Below, one piece after another: positions 22,627 through 32,680 of a DNA stretch of 64,000 bases. Source of the DNA: Bathynomus jamesi (taxonomy: Eukaryota; Arthropoda; Malacostraca; Isopoda; Cirolanidae); contig JAJOZX010000090.1 in assembly GCA_023014485.1 (NCBI GenBank), positions 882,001 through 946,000 on the forward strand. Reading direction: 5' to 3'. How positions within the stretch are numbered: position 1 is the first letter of the stretch; each line of letters begins with the position of its first letter. The notes beneath the pieces were generated by a model. It was not told the DNA's origin. It made no database searches and was given only the letters and a program-made list of their open reading frames with translations. Made by a program: the position numbers and the translations under genes.

Positions 22627-22805
22627 ATCAACAAATAATAACAGGTTTATTGAATTAATATATTTAAAATCGTGTTGCTTTCCCCTTTCCATTATGTAAA
22701 ACTGTCGCACGTTCTTGCGTTCCATTGATGACCTTTGCTTTTGTTCTTGAGGATTATCATCGTGGTGTCTATTTACTTTTGTCAACCCTTTGGACGTATC
22801 ATATA
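22627..22805 (-). repeat. Tc1-like MITE copy, inverted relative to 18705
   Basis: Minus-strand match to 18705-18860 (AGGGTTGACAAAAGTAAATA at the 22795 end; CATAATGGAAAGGGGAAAGC). Confidence 0.6.
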
Positions 22806-22941
22806 AAATAAATAACATTTGTTTACCATTGCGTCCCTTCTATGAAAGAAACAACAATCATTTAACGACTACACATTAGCTGATATGCGCAGTATGTATA
22901 CTATTACCTATTATTTGGCATAGTAAATATATATATATATA

Positions 22942-23487
22942 TGTAGTGGACAACTGAGACGTTTGCAATCATCTTTGCAACTTTCAGCAACATGCCATCA
23001 ACAATGCGATATATCTCATCAAATCAAACTCGACAAAGATGACGTCATACCAAACGCTCAAAAGATGACGTCACATCACCAGAGATCACTCAAGGCGGGA
23101 CCTCGTTTCCTTGCCCGACGCCTCCACCTCGTCTCTCTCTCTTCGAAGGTAATTGAGTGATCCACGCGTTACCATCATGTAAACATCACCGTGCAAGGCC
23201 CCATTGGCCTTTTAATATCACTCAATTAACTTTATATAAAGAATTTTCAATCTGTCGTGCGTTATTAATTGTCATATTGTAAGCATCAATTCAAGTGTAC
23301 ACATTACCAGTATTTACAATGTAAACAATCAACAATTCAGTCGCATTCTTAAATCATTCGAATCAATTTATTTTGTGTAAAATAAAGGAAGAAAACTAAA
23401 TCTATCAATCAACCTAATTAATAACTTAATTAATACCTAATTACATCATTCCTCATAGTACTGATTTACGCATCAAACATGGCTACA
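22942..23487 (+). repeat. Candidate solo LTR
   Basis: Begins TGTAGTGGACAAC and ends GGCTACA, giving a TGTAG/CTACA terminal repeat, within (TA)n surroundings. A TATA-like CTTTATATAAAG lies near 23230. AATAAAGG lies near 23385. TTGGCC follows 2 bp after the end, resembling a TGG primer site. Two TGACGTCA-type motifs lie near 23040 and 23067. No second LTR copy is present, so this is a suggestion only. Confidence 0.4.
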
Positions 23488-23515
23488 AATTGGCCACTAT
23501 AAATTGGTAACTATA

Positions 23516-23521
23516 TATATA

Positions 23522-23553
<32 letters not shown>

Positions 23554-23556
23554 TAA
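23516..23556. repeat. (TA)n microsatellite
   Basis: TA tract with slips. Confidence 0.85.
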
Positions 23557-23629
23557 TATGAAATGAAAGAAATGAATATATAAAGTTTTATACTTAATGG
23601 ATTTTAACCAATGTGTATATTTCTTTTAG

Positions 23630-23834
23630 CCCTAGAAAGCCAGGGTGACCTATTACAATAAAAGTATATTTATCTTTCTAGAAATTGTCTTTTATTGTAC
23701 GCAAGTTAATTTTTTATTTATTGTTTAGTCACAATAAATTGTTTATTTCAATCTATAAATGTAATTTTCATTACGAGGTTACGTAGACCAAACACTAGTC
23801 GCTATGTGTGCCGTTCCACAGTGGCCTTCTAGGA
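23630..23834. mobile_element. piggyBac-like MITE
   Basis: The left end is CCCTAGAAAGCCAGGGTGAC. The right end read inward is TCCTAGAAGGCCACTGTGG. TTAA follows on the right (23835-23838) and TTAG precedes on the left. CCCTAGAAA ends with TTAA targets are characteristic of piggyBac. 205 bp, non-coding. Confidence 0.7.
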
Positions 23835-23838
23835 TTAA

Positions 23839-24070
23839 AAGATAAACTTTATAATTTTAAAATATTAAAACGGTTTTATTTTTCATTGTCAAATAACTTT
23901 GGACTAAATTATTTAGAAATTGTTCATCATTTTCAGAATAGAATGTCTAAACTCACCTGATTGATTTCATCAATTTCTTCAATATCCAAAATCCAAAGTG
24001 CCACTCTCACATCCAATACGTCATCTGTACATACATTATTAATATATATTGACACCTTAGGAACTAATGG
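23839..24070. other. No recognised feature
   Basis: AT-rich spacer between the piggyBac-like MITE and the mariner remnant. Confidence 0.4.
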
Positions 24071-24075
24071 ATATA

Positions 24076-24508
24076 ACAGACAAAAGTAATGACCTTTGGT
24101 TGTGCTTTGATTGTTTTGATGGTGTCTCGCTTCTCAGGTTTGGACGGGGTTGGCCAAAATGAGTCGATAAATGAAGTCAAGAAATATGGAGAAGACTGAG
24201 AGACATTTCCAAGAACACCTACACTGCAGCAATTGCCATCATCATCAAAACTTGCCACGAAGCTCATATTTCAACTTGGGGAACAGTCAGAAGTCTAAGG
24301 GGGTCAAATCTGGCAAATAGGCAAGATGAAAGTTGTTTGTATTTGCTTGAAACCGAACCGAAAGTTCCCTGAAAAGTGGCTCAGTATTTTCCATTTTTCT
24401 TGACATCGTTGACCACTTCACTTTTGTTGAACCTCCACACAAATCTGAGAAGAGAAGCAAGAGGCTATTGCAATCAAAATACAACCAAAAGTCATTACTT
24501 TTGTCTGT
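24076..24508 (-). mobile_element. Internally deleted mariner-like element
   Basis: ACAGACAAAAGTAATGACCT at the left is mirrored by the right end with one mismatch over about 28 bp. TA flanks both sides. On the minus strand a transposase C-terminal stretch is visible: LAYLPDLTPLDF, LFPKLKYELRGKF, then a frame with SFDDDGNCCSVGVLGNVSQS. The catalytic SPDLAPxDF motif has become LPDLTPLDF. Only 433 bp remain of an element that is normally about 1.3 kb. Confidence 0.75.
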
Positions 24509-24914
24509 TAAATATGCTGGGTCTTAGCATATATCTATAAACAGTCAGGCTAAAAACTTTCTGAACACTTCTCGTATATTATATATATATATATATATAT
24601 AGGTAAAAGTTGCGAGGTAGTAAAACTGCCCAACAAACAAAATGATAAAAAGATAAAAAATAAAAACGTAGGAAGTAAAGAGCGAAAGAAAAATAATGAT
24701 AATATCAAAATTAAGAACGTTAGCTGACAAATATATAGGAATCCGAGAGCGGACAGAAGGCACGCACAAAGCCACTTCATGCGTTATCGGGACAACAGGT
24801 ACCGACAAAGATAAAGAAGGCAAATTCTCGGAGGACCCCAAGACAACGAAACCGGCACCACTATTGGAAAACGAATCGAATGTATATGAAAATGATAGAG
24901 AAAAAATAAAAATA

Positions 24915-26312
24915 TAGCCAACATTCAGGGCCTTAAATCAAATCACTCCCCGGACAAAGTTTTATGCCTGAAAGGACTCATGCAAGAAACCGAAGCAGAC
25001 TTTGCATGCCTCACGGAAACCCATCTAAAGGACTGCCAGGCGAACTGTGAACACTGAGTTCTGTAGTGATAAAAAAGAAATACAAATTGACAACTATAAC
25101 ATCTTCCGAGCCGACAGAACGGTGAGACGTAAAGGAGGATGTGCTATTTACACACGCAAAAGGGATATGGCAGAAATGACTATAAGTAACTCAAACAGCT
25201 ACGTAGAATGTGTAGCAACAAAAGTTGAAAAATTAAATATGGTGCTAATTGTAATGTACAGACCCCTGAACACGCCATCCTCAAAATTCTCTGATTCCAT
25301 TAAAGAGGTAAGAAACTGTGTAAAAGATCTACACTCTCTAACCCCAAATATTTTTCTCTGTGGTGATTTTAATTTTCCATTCATGAAATATAAAAGGATA
25401 GGAAAAAATATGTGCGTACACCAGGACAAGGGGGGCACACGGGAAGACCAGGAGCAGGTAAAAATGCTACTAGCTCTGGCTGATGAATTTATGTTAACAC
25501 AAGAAATAACAGAAAACACAAAACAACTGCCTAGATTTGGTGTTCACAAACAACAGCAACCTAATGGATAATGTAGAAATATCCCCAACTATAATATCGG
25601 ATCACAACGTTATTGAAATAACAACCAATATAAAAGCAACAAGAAAGGAAAGAACACGAACAACAGAAAGAAGCAAATTCGAAATTTTTAATTTTCACTC
25701 CAAAGCTTTATAAACTGGGAAGATGTTGCATCCAGCATGGAAGTAATAGATTGGAAATCCATCTTGGAGGCCAAGACAACGGAAGAGATGCTAACGACCT
25801 TAGAGGAGAAGACGCTGGAAATTGTGAAAAGACATGTCCCAAAAATACAACAAAGGGGAAAGAGAAGCAGGTTCGAGAGACAAAAGAGGTCATTGTCCCG
25901 AAAGAGAAAAAGAGTGACTGCAAAATTAAGTAACTATAAAGATAACAACATCAGAAAAATATTAAATGATAAACTGCAGAGTATCGATTGCGTCACACAG
26001 GAACTAATTGAAAAGCATACAGAAAAAGAAGGCGACGCTATAGAGGCGATAAAGGTTAACTCAAAGTACTTCTATAAGTTTGCAAAAAGGAAGTCAAAAA
26101 AACCATGCGACTATTAGACCTTTGAAAAACGAAGACTGCTTTATCTGATGATCTAACAAAAATATTCGAAATATTATGAGCTCAGTACGAATCATCTTTC
26201 AGTATCCCAAAAACTGACAAACTGATATGCGATAGAAACGTGATCTTTGAAAAAGAACTACAAGAGGAAAGTATAACGGGCTTCGACTTTACGACAGATG
26301 ATATTACACAAG
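24915..26312 (+). pseudogene. LINE APE-type endonuclease and linker
   Basis: The endonuclease shows the ETHL catalytic motif (CLTETHL), then GGCAIYTR, YRPLN, LCGDFNFP (DxN) and SDHNVIEI (SDH), the standard order of apurinic-type LINE endonucleases. Its job is to nick target DNA and prime reverse transcription. A basic linker follows (KRSRFERQKRSLSRKRKR), then the region before the RT fingers. Frameshifts near 25050, 25570 and 25690 and stops near 26117 and 26180 make it non-functional. Confidence 0.85.
26308..26312 (+). repeat. Target-site duplication of the Gypsy element, left
   Basis: ACAAG, repeated exactly at 30443-30447. Confidence 0.9.
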
Positions 26313-26465
26313 TGTAATGAGTCTTTACTAATTATTGTTTTCTGTGTAACAAGTCTTTACTAATTATTGTTTTCTGTGTTTCAGATCTATGCTATGTTTA
26401 TGTTGAATAAAGCCTCAAATTGGCCTTTACTTTATCTTTAGCCCGCTAACAAACGCGGCACCACA
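26313..26465 (+). repeat. 5' LTR of the Gypsy element
   Basis: Begins TGTAATGAG, ends GGCACCACA. It contains a 27-bp direct repeat at 26321-26347 and 26353-26379 (TCTTTACTAATTATTG core). GAATAAAG at 26406-26412 is a probable poly(A) signal. No clear TATA box. Confidence 0.95.
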
Positions 26466-26478
26466 ATTTATTCAACAT
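26400..26478 (+). promoter_or_regulatory. Candidate self-priming pair (LTR and primer site)
   Basis: ATGTTGAATAAA at 26400-26411 inside the LTR is exactly complementary to TTTATTCAACAT at 26467-26478, which starts 1 bp after the LTR. No tRNA-type TGG primer site is present there. In Tf1 and sushi-type elements the 5' end of the RNA folds back onto such a site to prime reverse transcription. The same is inferred here and requires transcription to start near 26400. Confidence 0.55.
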
Positions 26479-26547
26479 TTCAATCAGCCATTCAGTCGGC
26501 CTTTCAGATACAGCAAGCAAATATTCATCCAGTAATCTTACTATATC

Positions 26548-29500
26548 ATGGAGAAGGTGATTCGCCCGGATAAATTTATTACTTCTCCGAATTCTCCCCA
26601 AGCTGGGAAACTATGGAAATTATGGTCGCGCGGATTCAAATATTTCTTGAGTACTATCGCCGAACACAACCCCAATAAATTGGAGGTTCTATTCATACAT
26701 ATCGGCCCCGATGTCGCTGATATCATTCAAGACTGCTCTACTTATGAGGATGCCATGGCAGCCTTAGAGGCCACCTACGTCAAGAAGCCAAACGAGGTAT
26801 GCGCTCGCCACCTGTTGTCCACCCGTCACCAAAAGCCCGAGGAAACCCTCGATGAGTACTTGCAAATTCTTCAACAACTAGCCAATGACTGCAACTTCAA
26901 ATCGGTTTCCGCCGACGAAAACAGGAGTTCATCTGTGAGAGACGCTTTCATCCGAGGAATTAGAGATAGCGCCATCCGTACCCGCTTACTCGAAAATGAC
27001 ACACTCTCACTGGAAAAGGCTATCGTCCAGGCTCGAACATTAGATCAGGCCCAGAAAAACTCAGAATCGTACCTCACTCATTACGGTGCTGTTGCAGCCA
27101 CTGGCTCTCGCCACGAACCGTCGCCGACTACTGACTCTGCCCGGCCTGCCTGCGTCCAAGAAGACGATCTCCCAAACTCTTCAGCCGCTACGAATTTCGA
27201 CAACAAAGCCGCTCTGTGCTTCTTCTGCGGGTCTCGACGCCACCCACGAAGCAGGTGTCCAGCAAAGGATTCTATCTGTGCGAAATGTGAAAAGACCGGC
27301 CACTGGGCCAAAGTCTGCCGCTCAAGTACTTCCTCGGCACGTCAAAAACAGGATAAAACCACAGCGTCTCATTCAGCCGCAGCATTAGCGACCATTAGTA
27401 CCACTCTATCGTGTAGCTCCTCCATGCCTACCAACTCAACAGTCGATATCCTCGTCAACGGCCGTTCGTGTCTCGCCTTGTTGGATACTGGCAGCTCGGA
27501 CAACTTCATTCGTGAGGATCTAGCCAAACACTTAGAGCTGCCCATTCTTCCGCACTCGGGCGTCGTATCAATGGCTTCGCCTAATCTATCCGCAGCCATC
27601 TCAGGTCGATGTACAGTGAAGGTTACGATGGGAGACCGCGACTACGAAAAGCTCGAACTATCCGTCTTGTCGGATCTGTGCGCTGACATAATACTCGGTA
27701 CCCCATTCTTAATCAGACACAAGGAATTGAACATCAATTTCGGAGGTCCGGAGCCAGCACTCCATATATGCGGCCTTACTCGATCAAGAATTTCAGCCCC
27801 ACCACTATTCGGCAACTTAACTGCCGATTGTCGTCCCATCGCCACGAAGTCCAGACGATTTTGCTCTGAGGACAAAATTTTCATTGGGAAAGAAATCGAA
27901 AAGCTACTCAGGGATGAGATAATTGAACCCAGTAACTCACCCTGGCGTGCTCAAGTAGTCATCACATCTACCGAAACAAAAAAAAAACGCATGGTAATCG
28001 ATTTCTCTCAAACCGTCAACCGATTTACCATGCTAGATGCATATCCTCTTCCGCGAATCGATGATATAGCCAACAAAGTCTCACAACACAAATACTACAG
28101 CGTAATTGATCTGTCAAGCGCATACTACCAGGTAGAAATCGATCCGTCTGAACGACCTTTCACAGCATTCGAGGCTGACGGAAATCTATACCAATTCAGA
28201 AGGATCCCTATGGGAGTAACTAACGGAGCCGCGGCCTTCCAGCGCGTCATGAACGAATTCATATCCTCGAACAACTTATCATCAACATACGCCTACCTCG
28301 ACGATCTCACCATCTGCGGAACCACTTGGGAAGAGCACGATGAGAACCTTCGACATTTCTGGGAAGCCGCTAAACGAGTAAATCTGAGTCTAAACAAGGA
28401 AAAATGCAAGCTTTCGATGACATCAGTGCACCTGCTCGGATATTCTATCTCTCATGGCGTATTGCGGCCCGATCCCGAACGCCTCCGGCCACTACAAGAA
28501 CTTCAAACTCCTCGCAACAAGTCGTCTCTACAACGCGTAATCGGACTATTCGCATACTATGCTAAATGGATTCAGAACTATTCCCTCAAGATCAAACCTC
28601 TGCTCAACGTTTCATCATTCCCATTAACTCGCGAGGAAGTATCAACGATCCAAACACTCAAAGATGATATCTCGAAAGCTGTCGTCGGTTCAATCGATGA
28701 AGAACTGCCGTTCACTGTGGAGACGGACGCTTCCTCTTCAGCAATCGGAGCCACCCTCACCCAGAACGGCCGCCCGGTGGCGTTCTTTTCTCGCGCTCTG
28801 AATAACACAGAACGTCGCCATCACATCGTTGAAAAGGAGGCATACGCTGTAATCGAATCCATTCGCAAGTGGAAGCACTTCTTAGCTTATCGACACTTTA
28901 CTGTCGTCACCGACCAGCGGAGCGTATCTTTCATGTTCGATGGAAAAGCTACTGGTCGTATTAAGAACGATAAGATTCTCCGTTGGCGTGTAGAACTAGC
29001 CGGCTACTCATTCACAATAAAATACAGACCGGGCCCCGAGAACCGAGCCGCAGACGCATTGTCGCGATCCTTTTGCGCTGCTACTCCAAGAATATCCCTC
29101 GCCCAGCTGCATGTTAATCTGATACACCCAGGAGTCCGCCGAATGACTCATTTTGTGAGAGCTAGGAACCTACCATTCTCAGTGGATGACATCAAACGAG
29201 TTACGTCGGAATGCCAAACATGCGCTAAATGTAAGCCACAGTACTATAAACCAGAAGTTAGTCACTTAATACGGGCCATGTCCCCGTTTGACCGACTTAA
29301 CATCGACTTTAAAGGCCCGCTTCCGAGCGCAACTTCGCGACCTTACATCCTAACAGTAATCGACGAGTATTCACGCTTTCCTTTTGCCTTCCCGTGCCGT
29401 GATACGAACACGTCAACCGTTATCGCCCGTCTCACCGAGTTATTTTCTACCTTCGGAACTCCCTCTTACATCCACACAGATCGAGGGACATCGTTTATGT

Positions 29501-30204
29501 CTTCGGAACTAAAACTGTTCCTAACTAAACATGGTATCGCGACTAGTCGCACAACGCCGTATCACCCCCAAGGAAACGGGCAATGCGAACGTTACAATGG
29601 AATCATCATGAACACCATCAAACTAGCCATAGAAGATCGCGGGTTGCCGATGTCGCAATGGGAGTCCGTCCTACCAGACGCGCTGCACTCGATTAGATCG
29701 CTGCTGTGTACGGCCACGAACGAAACTCCTCACGAGCGTCTATTCACGCACCCGCGGCGTACTTCTACCGGTTCTGCACTACCGACGTGGCTGTCTTCTC
29801 CGGGAACTGTACTCCTTCGCCAATTCATTCGCCGATCCAAGAACGACCCCCTCGTCGAGGAAGTTGAGTTAATTGAGGCAAACCCCAACTACGCGTTTAT
29901 ACGGCATCCGAATGGGAGAGAAGATACCGTATCCATCAGGGACCTGGCACCGGCGGGACGTAGCAATACGGATGACACGAATCACTATGAACCCCCCGTA
30001 CCCAGTCCGCCAATCAATTCCACCCCGCTAACGGACGACTCAGAACCCGCTGAGATCCGCCGACACACGGTCCCAACAGCTCCCGTCGAAGCGACTCCAG
30101 TCGAAGTCGAGAGAGGCCCACCTGTGTCAGTAACCTCCGAGACGAGTCCCCCTCTGAGAAGAAGCACTCGAATCAGATACCCAGCTCAACGCCTAAACTT
30201 GTAG
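26548..30204 (+). CDS. gag-pol: Gag-Pol polyprotein of the Gypsy element
   Basis: A single 1,218-residue frame with no frameshift between gag and pol. Gag occupies about residues 1-260. It ends in two CCHC zinc knuckles, C224-C227-H232-C237 and C244-C247-H252-C257. The protease has LLDTGSSD with D313. The RT runs from about 440 to 690, with YAYLDD (D585, D586) and the QFRRIPMGVTNG block. RNase H has TDAS at D727, KEAYAV near E764 and TDQ at D789. Integrase has an H860...H868...C892-C895 zinc site and the D920, D978, E1014 triad, with 35 residues between the last two. The tail is proline-rich, ends in RRSTRIRYP, and shows no chromodomain. The ATG at 26548 follows an 82-bp leader. The protein would make capsids, copy the RNA and integrate the cDNA. 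Confidence 0.96.
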   Translation: MEKVIRPDKFITSPNSPQAGKLWKLWSRGFKYFLSTIAEHNPNKLEVLFIHIGPDVADIIQDCSTYEDAMAALEATYVKKPNEVCARHLLSTRHQKPEETLDEYLQILQQLANDCNFKSVSADENRSSSVRDAFIRGIRDSAIRTRLLENDTLSLEKAIVQARTLDQAQKNSESYLTHYGAVAATGSRHEPSPTTDSARPACVQEDDLPNSSAATNFDNKAALCFFCGSRRHPRSRCPAKDSICAKCEKTGHWAKVCRSSTSSARQKQDKTTASHSAAALATISTTLSCSSSMPTNSTVDILVNGRSCLALLDTGSSDNFIREDLAKHLELPILPHSGVVSMASPNLSAAISGRCTVKVTMGDRDYEKLELSVLSDLCADIILGTPFLIRHKELNINFGGPEPALHICGLTRSRISAPPLFGNLTADCRPIATKSRRFCSEDKIFIGKEIEKLLRDEIIEPSNSPWRAQVVITSTETKKKRMVIDFSQTVNRFTMLDAYPLPRIDDIANKVSQHKYYSVIDLSSAYYQVEIDPSERPFTAFEADGNLYQFRRIPMGVTNGAAAFQRVMNEFISSNNLSSTYAYLDDLTICGTTWEEHDENLRHFWEAAKRVNLSLNKEKCKLSMTSVHLLGYSISHGVLRPDPERLRPLQELQTPRNKSSLQRVIGLFAYYAKWIQNYSLKIKPLLNVSSFPLTREEVSTIQTLKDDISKAVVGSIDEELPFTVETDASSSAIGATLTQNGRPVAFFSRALNNTERRHHIVEKEAYAVIESIRKWKHFLAYRHFTVVTDQRSVSFMFDGKATGRIKNDKILRWRVELAGYSFTIKYRPGPENRAADALSRSFCAATPRISLAQLHVNLIHPGVRRMTHFVRARNLPFSVDDIKRVTSECQTCAKCKPQYYKPEVSHLIRAMSPFDRLNIDFKGPLPSATSRPYILTVIDEYSRFPFAFPCRDTNTSTVIARLTELFSTFGTPSYIHTDRGTSFMSSELKLFLTKHGIATSRTTPYHPQGNGQCERYNGIIMNTIKLAIEDRGLPMSQWESVLPDALHSIRSLLCTATNETPHERLFTHPRRTSTGSALPTWLSSPGTVLLRQFIRRSKNDPLVEEVELIEANPNYAFIRHPNGREDTVSIRDLAPAGRSNTDDTNHYEPPVPSPPINSTPLTDDSEPAEIRRHTVPTAPVEATPVEVERGPPVSVTSETSPPLRRSTRIRYPAQRLNL

Positions 30205-30274
30205 ACTCTTCTTTCTTCCAAAATATCTTGAACTTGTCGTTTTGTTTCTTACCGTGCAATGTATCACATATTAT

Positions 30275-30289
30275 AAAAGAAGAGAGGAA
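30275..30289 (+). promoter_or_regulatory. Polypurine tract of the Gypsy element
   Basis: AAAAGAAGAGAGGAA lies directly before the TGTAATG start of the 3' LTR. Confidence 0.9.
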
Positions 30290-30442
30290 TGTAATGAGTC
30301 TTTACTAATTATTGTTTTCTGTGTAACAAGTCTTTACTAATTATTGTTTTCTGTGTTTCAGATCTATGCTATGTTTATGTTGAATAAAGCCTCAAATTGG
30401 CCTTTACTTTATCTTTAGCCCGCTAACAAACGCGGCACCACA
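30290..30442 (+). repeat. 3' LTR of the Gypsy element
   Basis: Same length as the 5' LTR with no difference seen by eye; followed by ACAAG at 30443-30447. Confidence 0.95.
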
Positions 30443-30447
30443 ACAAG

Positions 30448-31916
30448 CTATAGGGAAACTAAAAGCACACTCAGCGGCAGGACCGGATAAATGGAATGCC
30501 ACACTGATCAAAAACTGTAAGAATGCAATCGCTGAGCCCCTATATTGGATATGGAGACGATCACTAGACACGGGAGAAATACCGGGCATCCTGAAGAGCG
30601 CGAATATAGTCCCACTATATAAAGGAGATCGATCCGAGGCCAAAAACTATAGGCCAGTGTCGCTTACATCTCACCTCACTGAAATATTTGAAAGAATAGT
30701 TAGACAGAAAATCTATGGCTTTTTGGAAACTCAGAAAAAATTAAATGATAACCAACATGGGTTTCGGTCAGGCAGATCATGCCTATCACAACTAATGGAA
30801 CACTACAACAACATTATTGATGCACTTGAAAGTAATAAAAACTATGATGTAATATACACAGACTTTGCCAAAGCGTTTGAAAAGTGTGACCATGGAATCA
30901 TAATACATAAACTGAAGGTTATGGGAATAACAGGAAAAGTAGAGAAATGGATATATAATTTCCTTAGTGAGCGGCGGCAAGTCGTTACAGTACGATGAGC
31001 ATCTTCATCAGAATCAGAGGTTCTCAGCTCAGGACCACAAGGAACAGTATTAGCTCCACTACTCTTCATAATCATGCTAAGTGACATAGATGAGGACGTT
31101 ACCAGAGACAGCACAGTAACCTCCTTTGCCGATGACACAAAGATTAGTAGAAAAATAAGAAACCCAGAAGATATAGGATCTCTACAAACAGATATGAACA
31201 GAATTTACAAGTTGACGGAAGACAACAATATGAAGCTTAACACCGAGAAATTTCAGCTGTTACGGTACGGAAAAAGAGAGGACCTAAAATCCATAGAATA
31301 TTATACCCCAAATGGACAGGAAATTCAGAGAAATTCTAAAGCAAAAAACTTAGGGGTTGTAATGACTGATGATGCGAAATTTGAAACACAAAATAAGATA
31401 GCAGTAAACAGAGCAAAGAGAGTAACTGGGCAGATACCGAGAACCTTTAAACGAAGGAATAGGATATAATGATTCCTCTAATGAAAACACTGATCATTCC
31501 CAAAGTGGAATACTGCTCGGTCATAACATGCCCATATAAAAAAGAAGGCATTAGACAACTAGAAGGGATTCAAAGAAGCTTCACAGCCAAGATCAAGGGG
31601 TGCAAAGAACTAAACTACTGGGAAAGGTTACGCGAATTAAACCTATACTCACTGGAAAGGAGAGATACACCATTATTTACACTTGGAAAATAATGGAGAA
31701 ACTAGTCCCTAATCTTACTCTGAACCATGTAACTCCCCAAACAACAATGGAAAGTAGAAAAAGAAGACTGTGTCGTGTTCCCAAATTAAAGGCTAGACAG
31801 GGAACATCTTTAACCCTGAAAGAAAATAGTTTTCTTGTGAGAGGACCAAAACTGTTTAATCAGCAGCCCAAAGACCTAAGAAACACGAGTGGTGTTGCAA
31901 TGGACATCTTCTAAAG
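30448..31916 (+). pseudogene. LINE reverse transcriptase, right-hand part
   Basis: Blocks in order: SAAGPDKWN, ANIVPLYKGDRSEAKNYRPV, QHGFRSGRSCLSQL, YTDFAKAFEKCDHG, GPQGTVLAPLLFIIMLSDID, the catalytic SFADDTK, then LGVVMTDDAKFE. The thumb has IPLMKTLIIPKVEYCSV and QLEGIQRSFTAKIKG, and the C-terminal region has LKARQGTSL, FNQQPKDLRNT and RRLDAWL. A stop near 30996, a stop at 31467 and a frameshift near 31665 break it. A related minus-strand copy is at 55655-56455. Confidence 0.88.
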
Positions 31917-32088
31917 AAGATTAGACGCCTGGCTCAGAACAATTCCCGATGAGCCGGGCGTACCTGGCTATTTGAGGTGGAGAGTACAAGAAACCAACTC
32001 TCTACTTCACCAGGCCAACTCGAGAGAAGAGGCGACAAGCTTGACCTTTGTGAAATGAGGAATCATCGAGCGGAACATTTGAAAGGTT

Positions 32089-32093
<5 letters not shown>

Positions 32094-32146
<53 letters not shown>
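32094..32146. repeat. (TA)n microsatellite at the LINE 3' end
   Basis: TA tract directly following the LINE 3' end. Confidence 0.9.
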
Positions 32147-32147
<1 letters not shown>

Positions 32148-32149
32148 TC

Positions 32150-32333
32150 TTAACTAATTTTCCATATAAAATTTTTACCTGCAAAATGAAAACATTTTTA
32201 AAAGGTTTTATTGAAGAAACCTGAACAAATATATTTCTCATTTTAAACTATTTAAAGGAAAATTTATTATATAAGATATAGAAAGATCAAAATTATATTA
32301 AATTATTTTTAAAATATTAAAGAACTAAGAGAA

Positions 32334-32337
<4 letters not shown>
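32150..32337. other. No recognised feature
   Basis: AT-rich spacer between two (TA)n tracts. Confidence 0.4.

Positions 32338-32381
<44 letters not shown>
32338..32381. repeat. (TA)n microsatellite
   Basis: TA dinucleotide tract. Confidence 0.9.
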
Positions 32382-32384
<3 letters not shown>

Positions 32385-32385
<1 letters not shown>

Positions 32386-32480
32386 AATAAAACCACGAAG
32401 GAAAGGAAACACAAAATGGTGGTTTTATTCATCATAAATATTTTTCACGTGTTACCTTCGTGAAATAATTTTCATATATA
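32385..32480. repeat. Deletion derivative of the 12.3-kb palindrome family
   Basis: Carries GAATAAAACCACGAAGGAAA, then directly the inverted GGTTTTATTCATCATAAATA, then TTTTTCACGTGTTACCTTCG. The same termini bound the palindrome at 12316-12860. The hammerhead-like middle has been lost. Confidence 0.75.
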
Positions 32481-32497
32481 TATATATATGCAGTAAA

Positions 32498-32581
32498 ATC
32501 ACAGAATAACAAGTGATCTTATTAAAATAAGCAAACAGCCACAGGGAAAAAGAAAAAAGAAACACGAAATCCGAGAGCTTT

Positions 32582-32647
<66 letters not shown>
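32498..32647. repeat. Left counterpart of the 33.8-kb palindrome arm, with (TA)n
   Basis: CAAACAGCCACAGGGAAAAA and ACACGAAATCCGAGAGCTTT are the inverted copy of sequence at 33815-33870. A (TA)n tract of about 60 bp follows at 32586. Confidence 0.75.
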
Positions 32648-32649
<2 letters not shown>

Positions 32650-32680
32650 GAATGAACTCAGAATGGTTCCCTGAGTTTTT

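Larger units (their letters stand above)
26313..30442 (+). mobile_element. Full-length, apparently intact Gypsy (Ty3) retrotransposon
   Basis: 4,130 bp. It has two 153-bp LTRs that look identical by eye, an exact 5-bp duplication ACAAG, a polypurine tract, and one uninterrupted gag-pol frame of 1,218 codons. Base composition is clearly more GC-rich than the surroundings. All catalytic residues I can locate are present. The very short LTR and lack of a chromodomain recall Mag-type elements, but I did not make a phylogenetic assignment. It is the youngest-looking LTR element in the window. Confidence 0.95.
24640..32093 (+). mobile_element. LINE (jockey superfamily) interrupted by a Gypsy element
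   Basis: Endonuclease and RT parts lie on either side of the Gypsy insertion (26313-30442). They join in frame once the element and one ACAAG copy are removed. The 3' end is AGCTTGACCTTTGTGAAATG followed by a short tail and then (TA)n at 32094. Related 3' ends occur at 41485-41546, 43020-43185 and 55655-56455, several of them abutting microsatellites. Confidence 0.85.

Noticed and set aside
26548..30204. Minus-strand frames of 60-80 residues within the Gypsy gag-pol
   Set aside because: They are shadows of the dense plus-strand coding frame.
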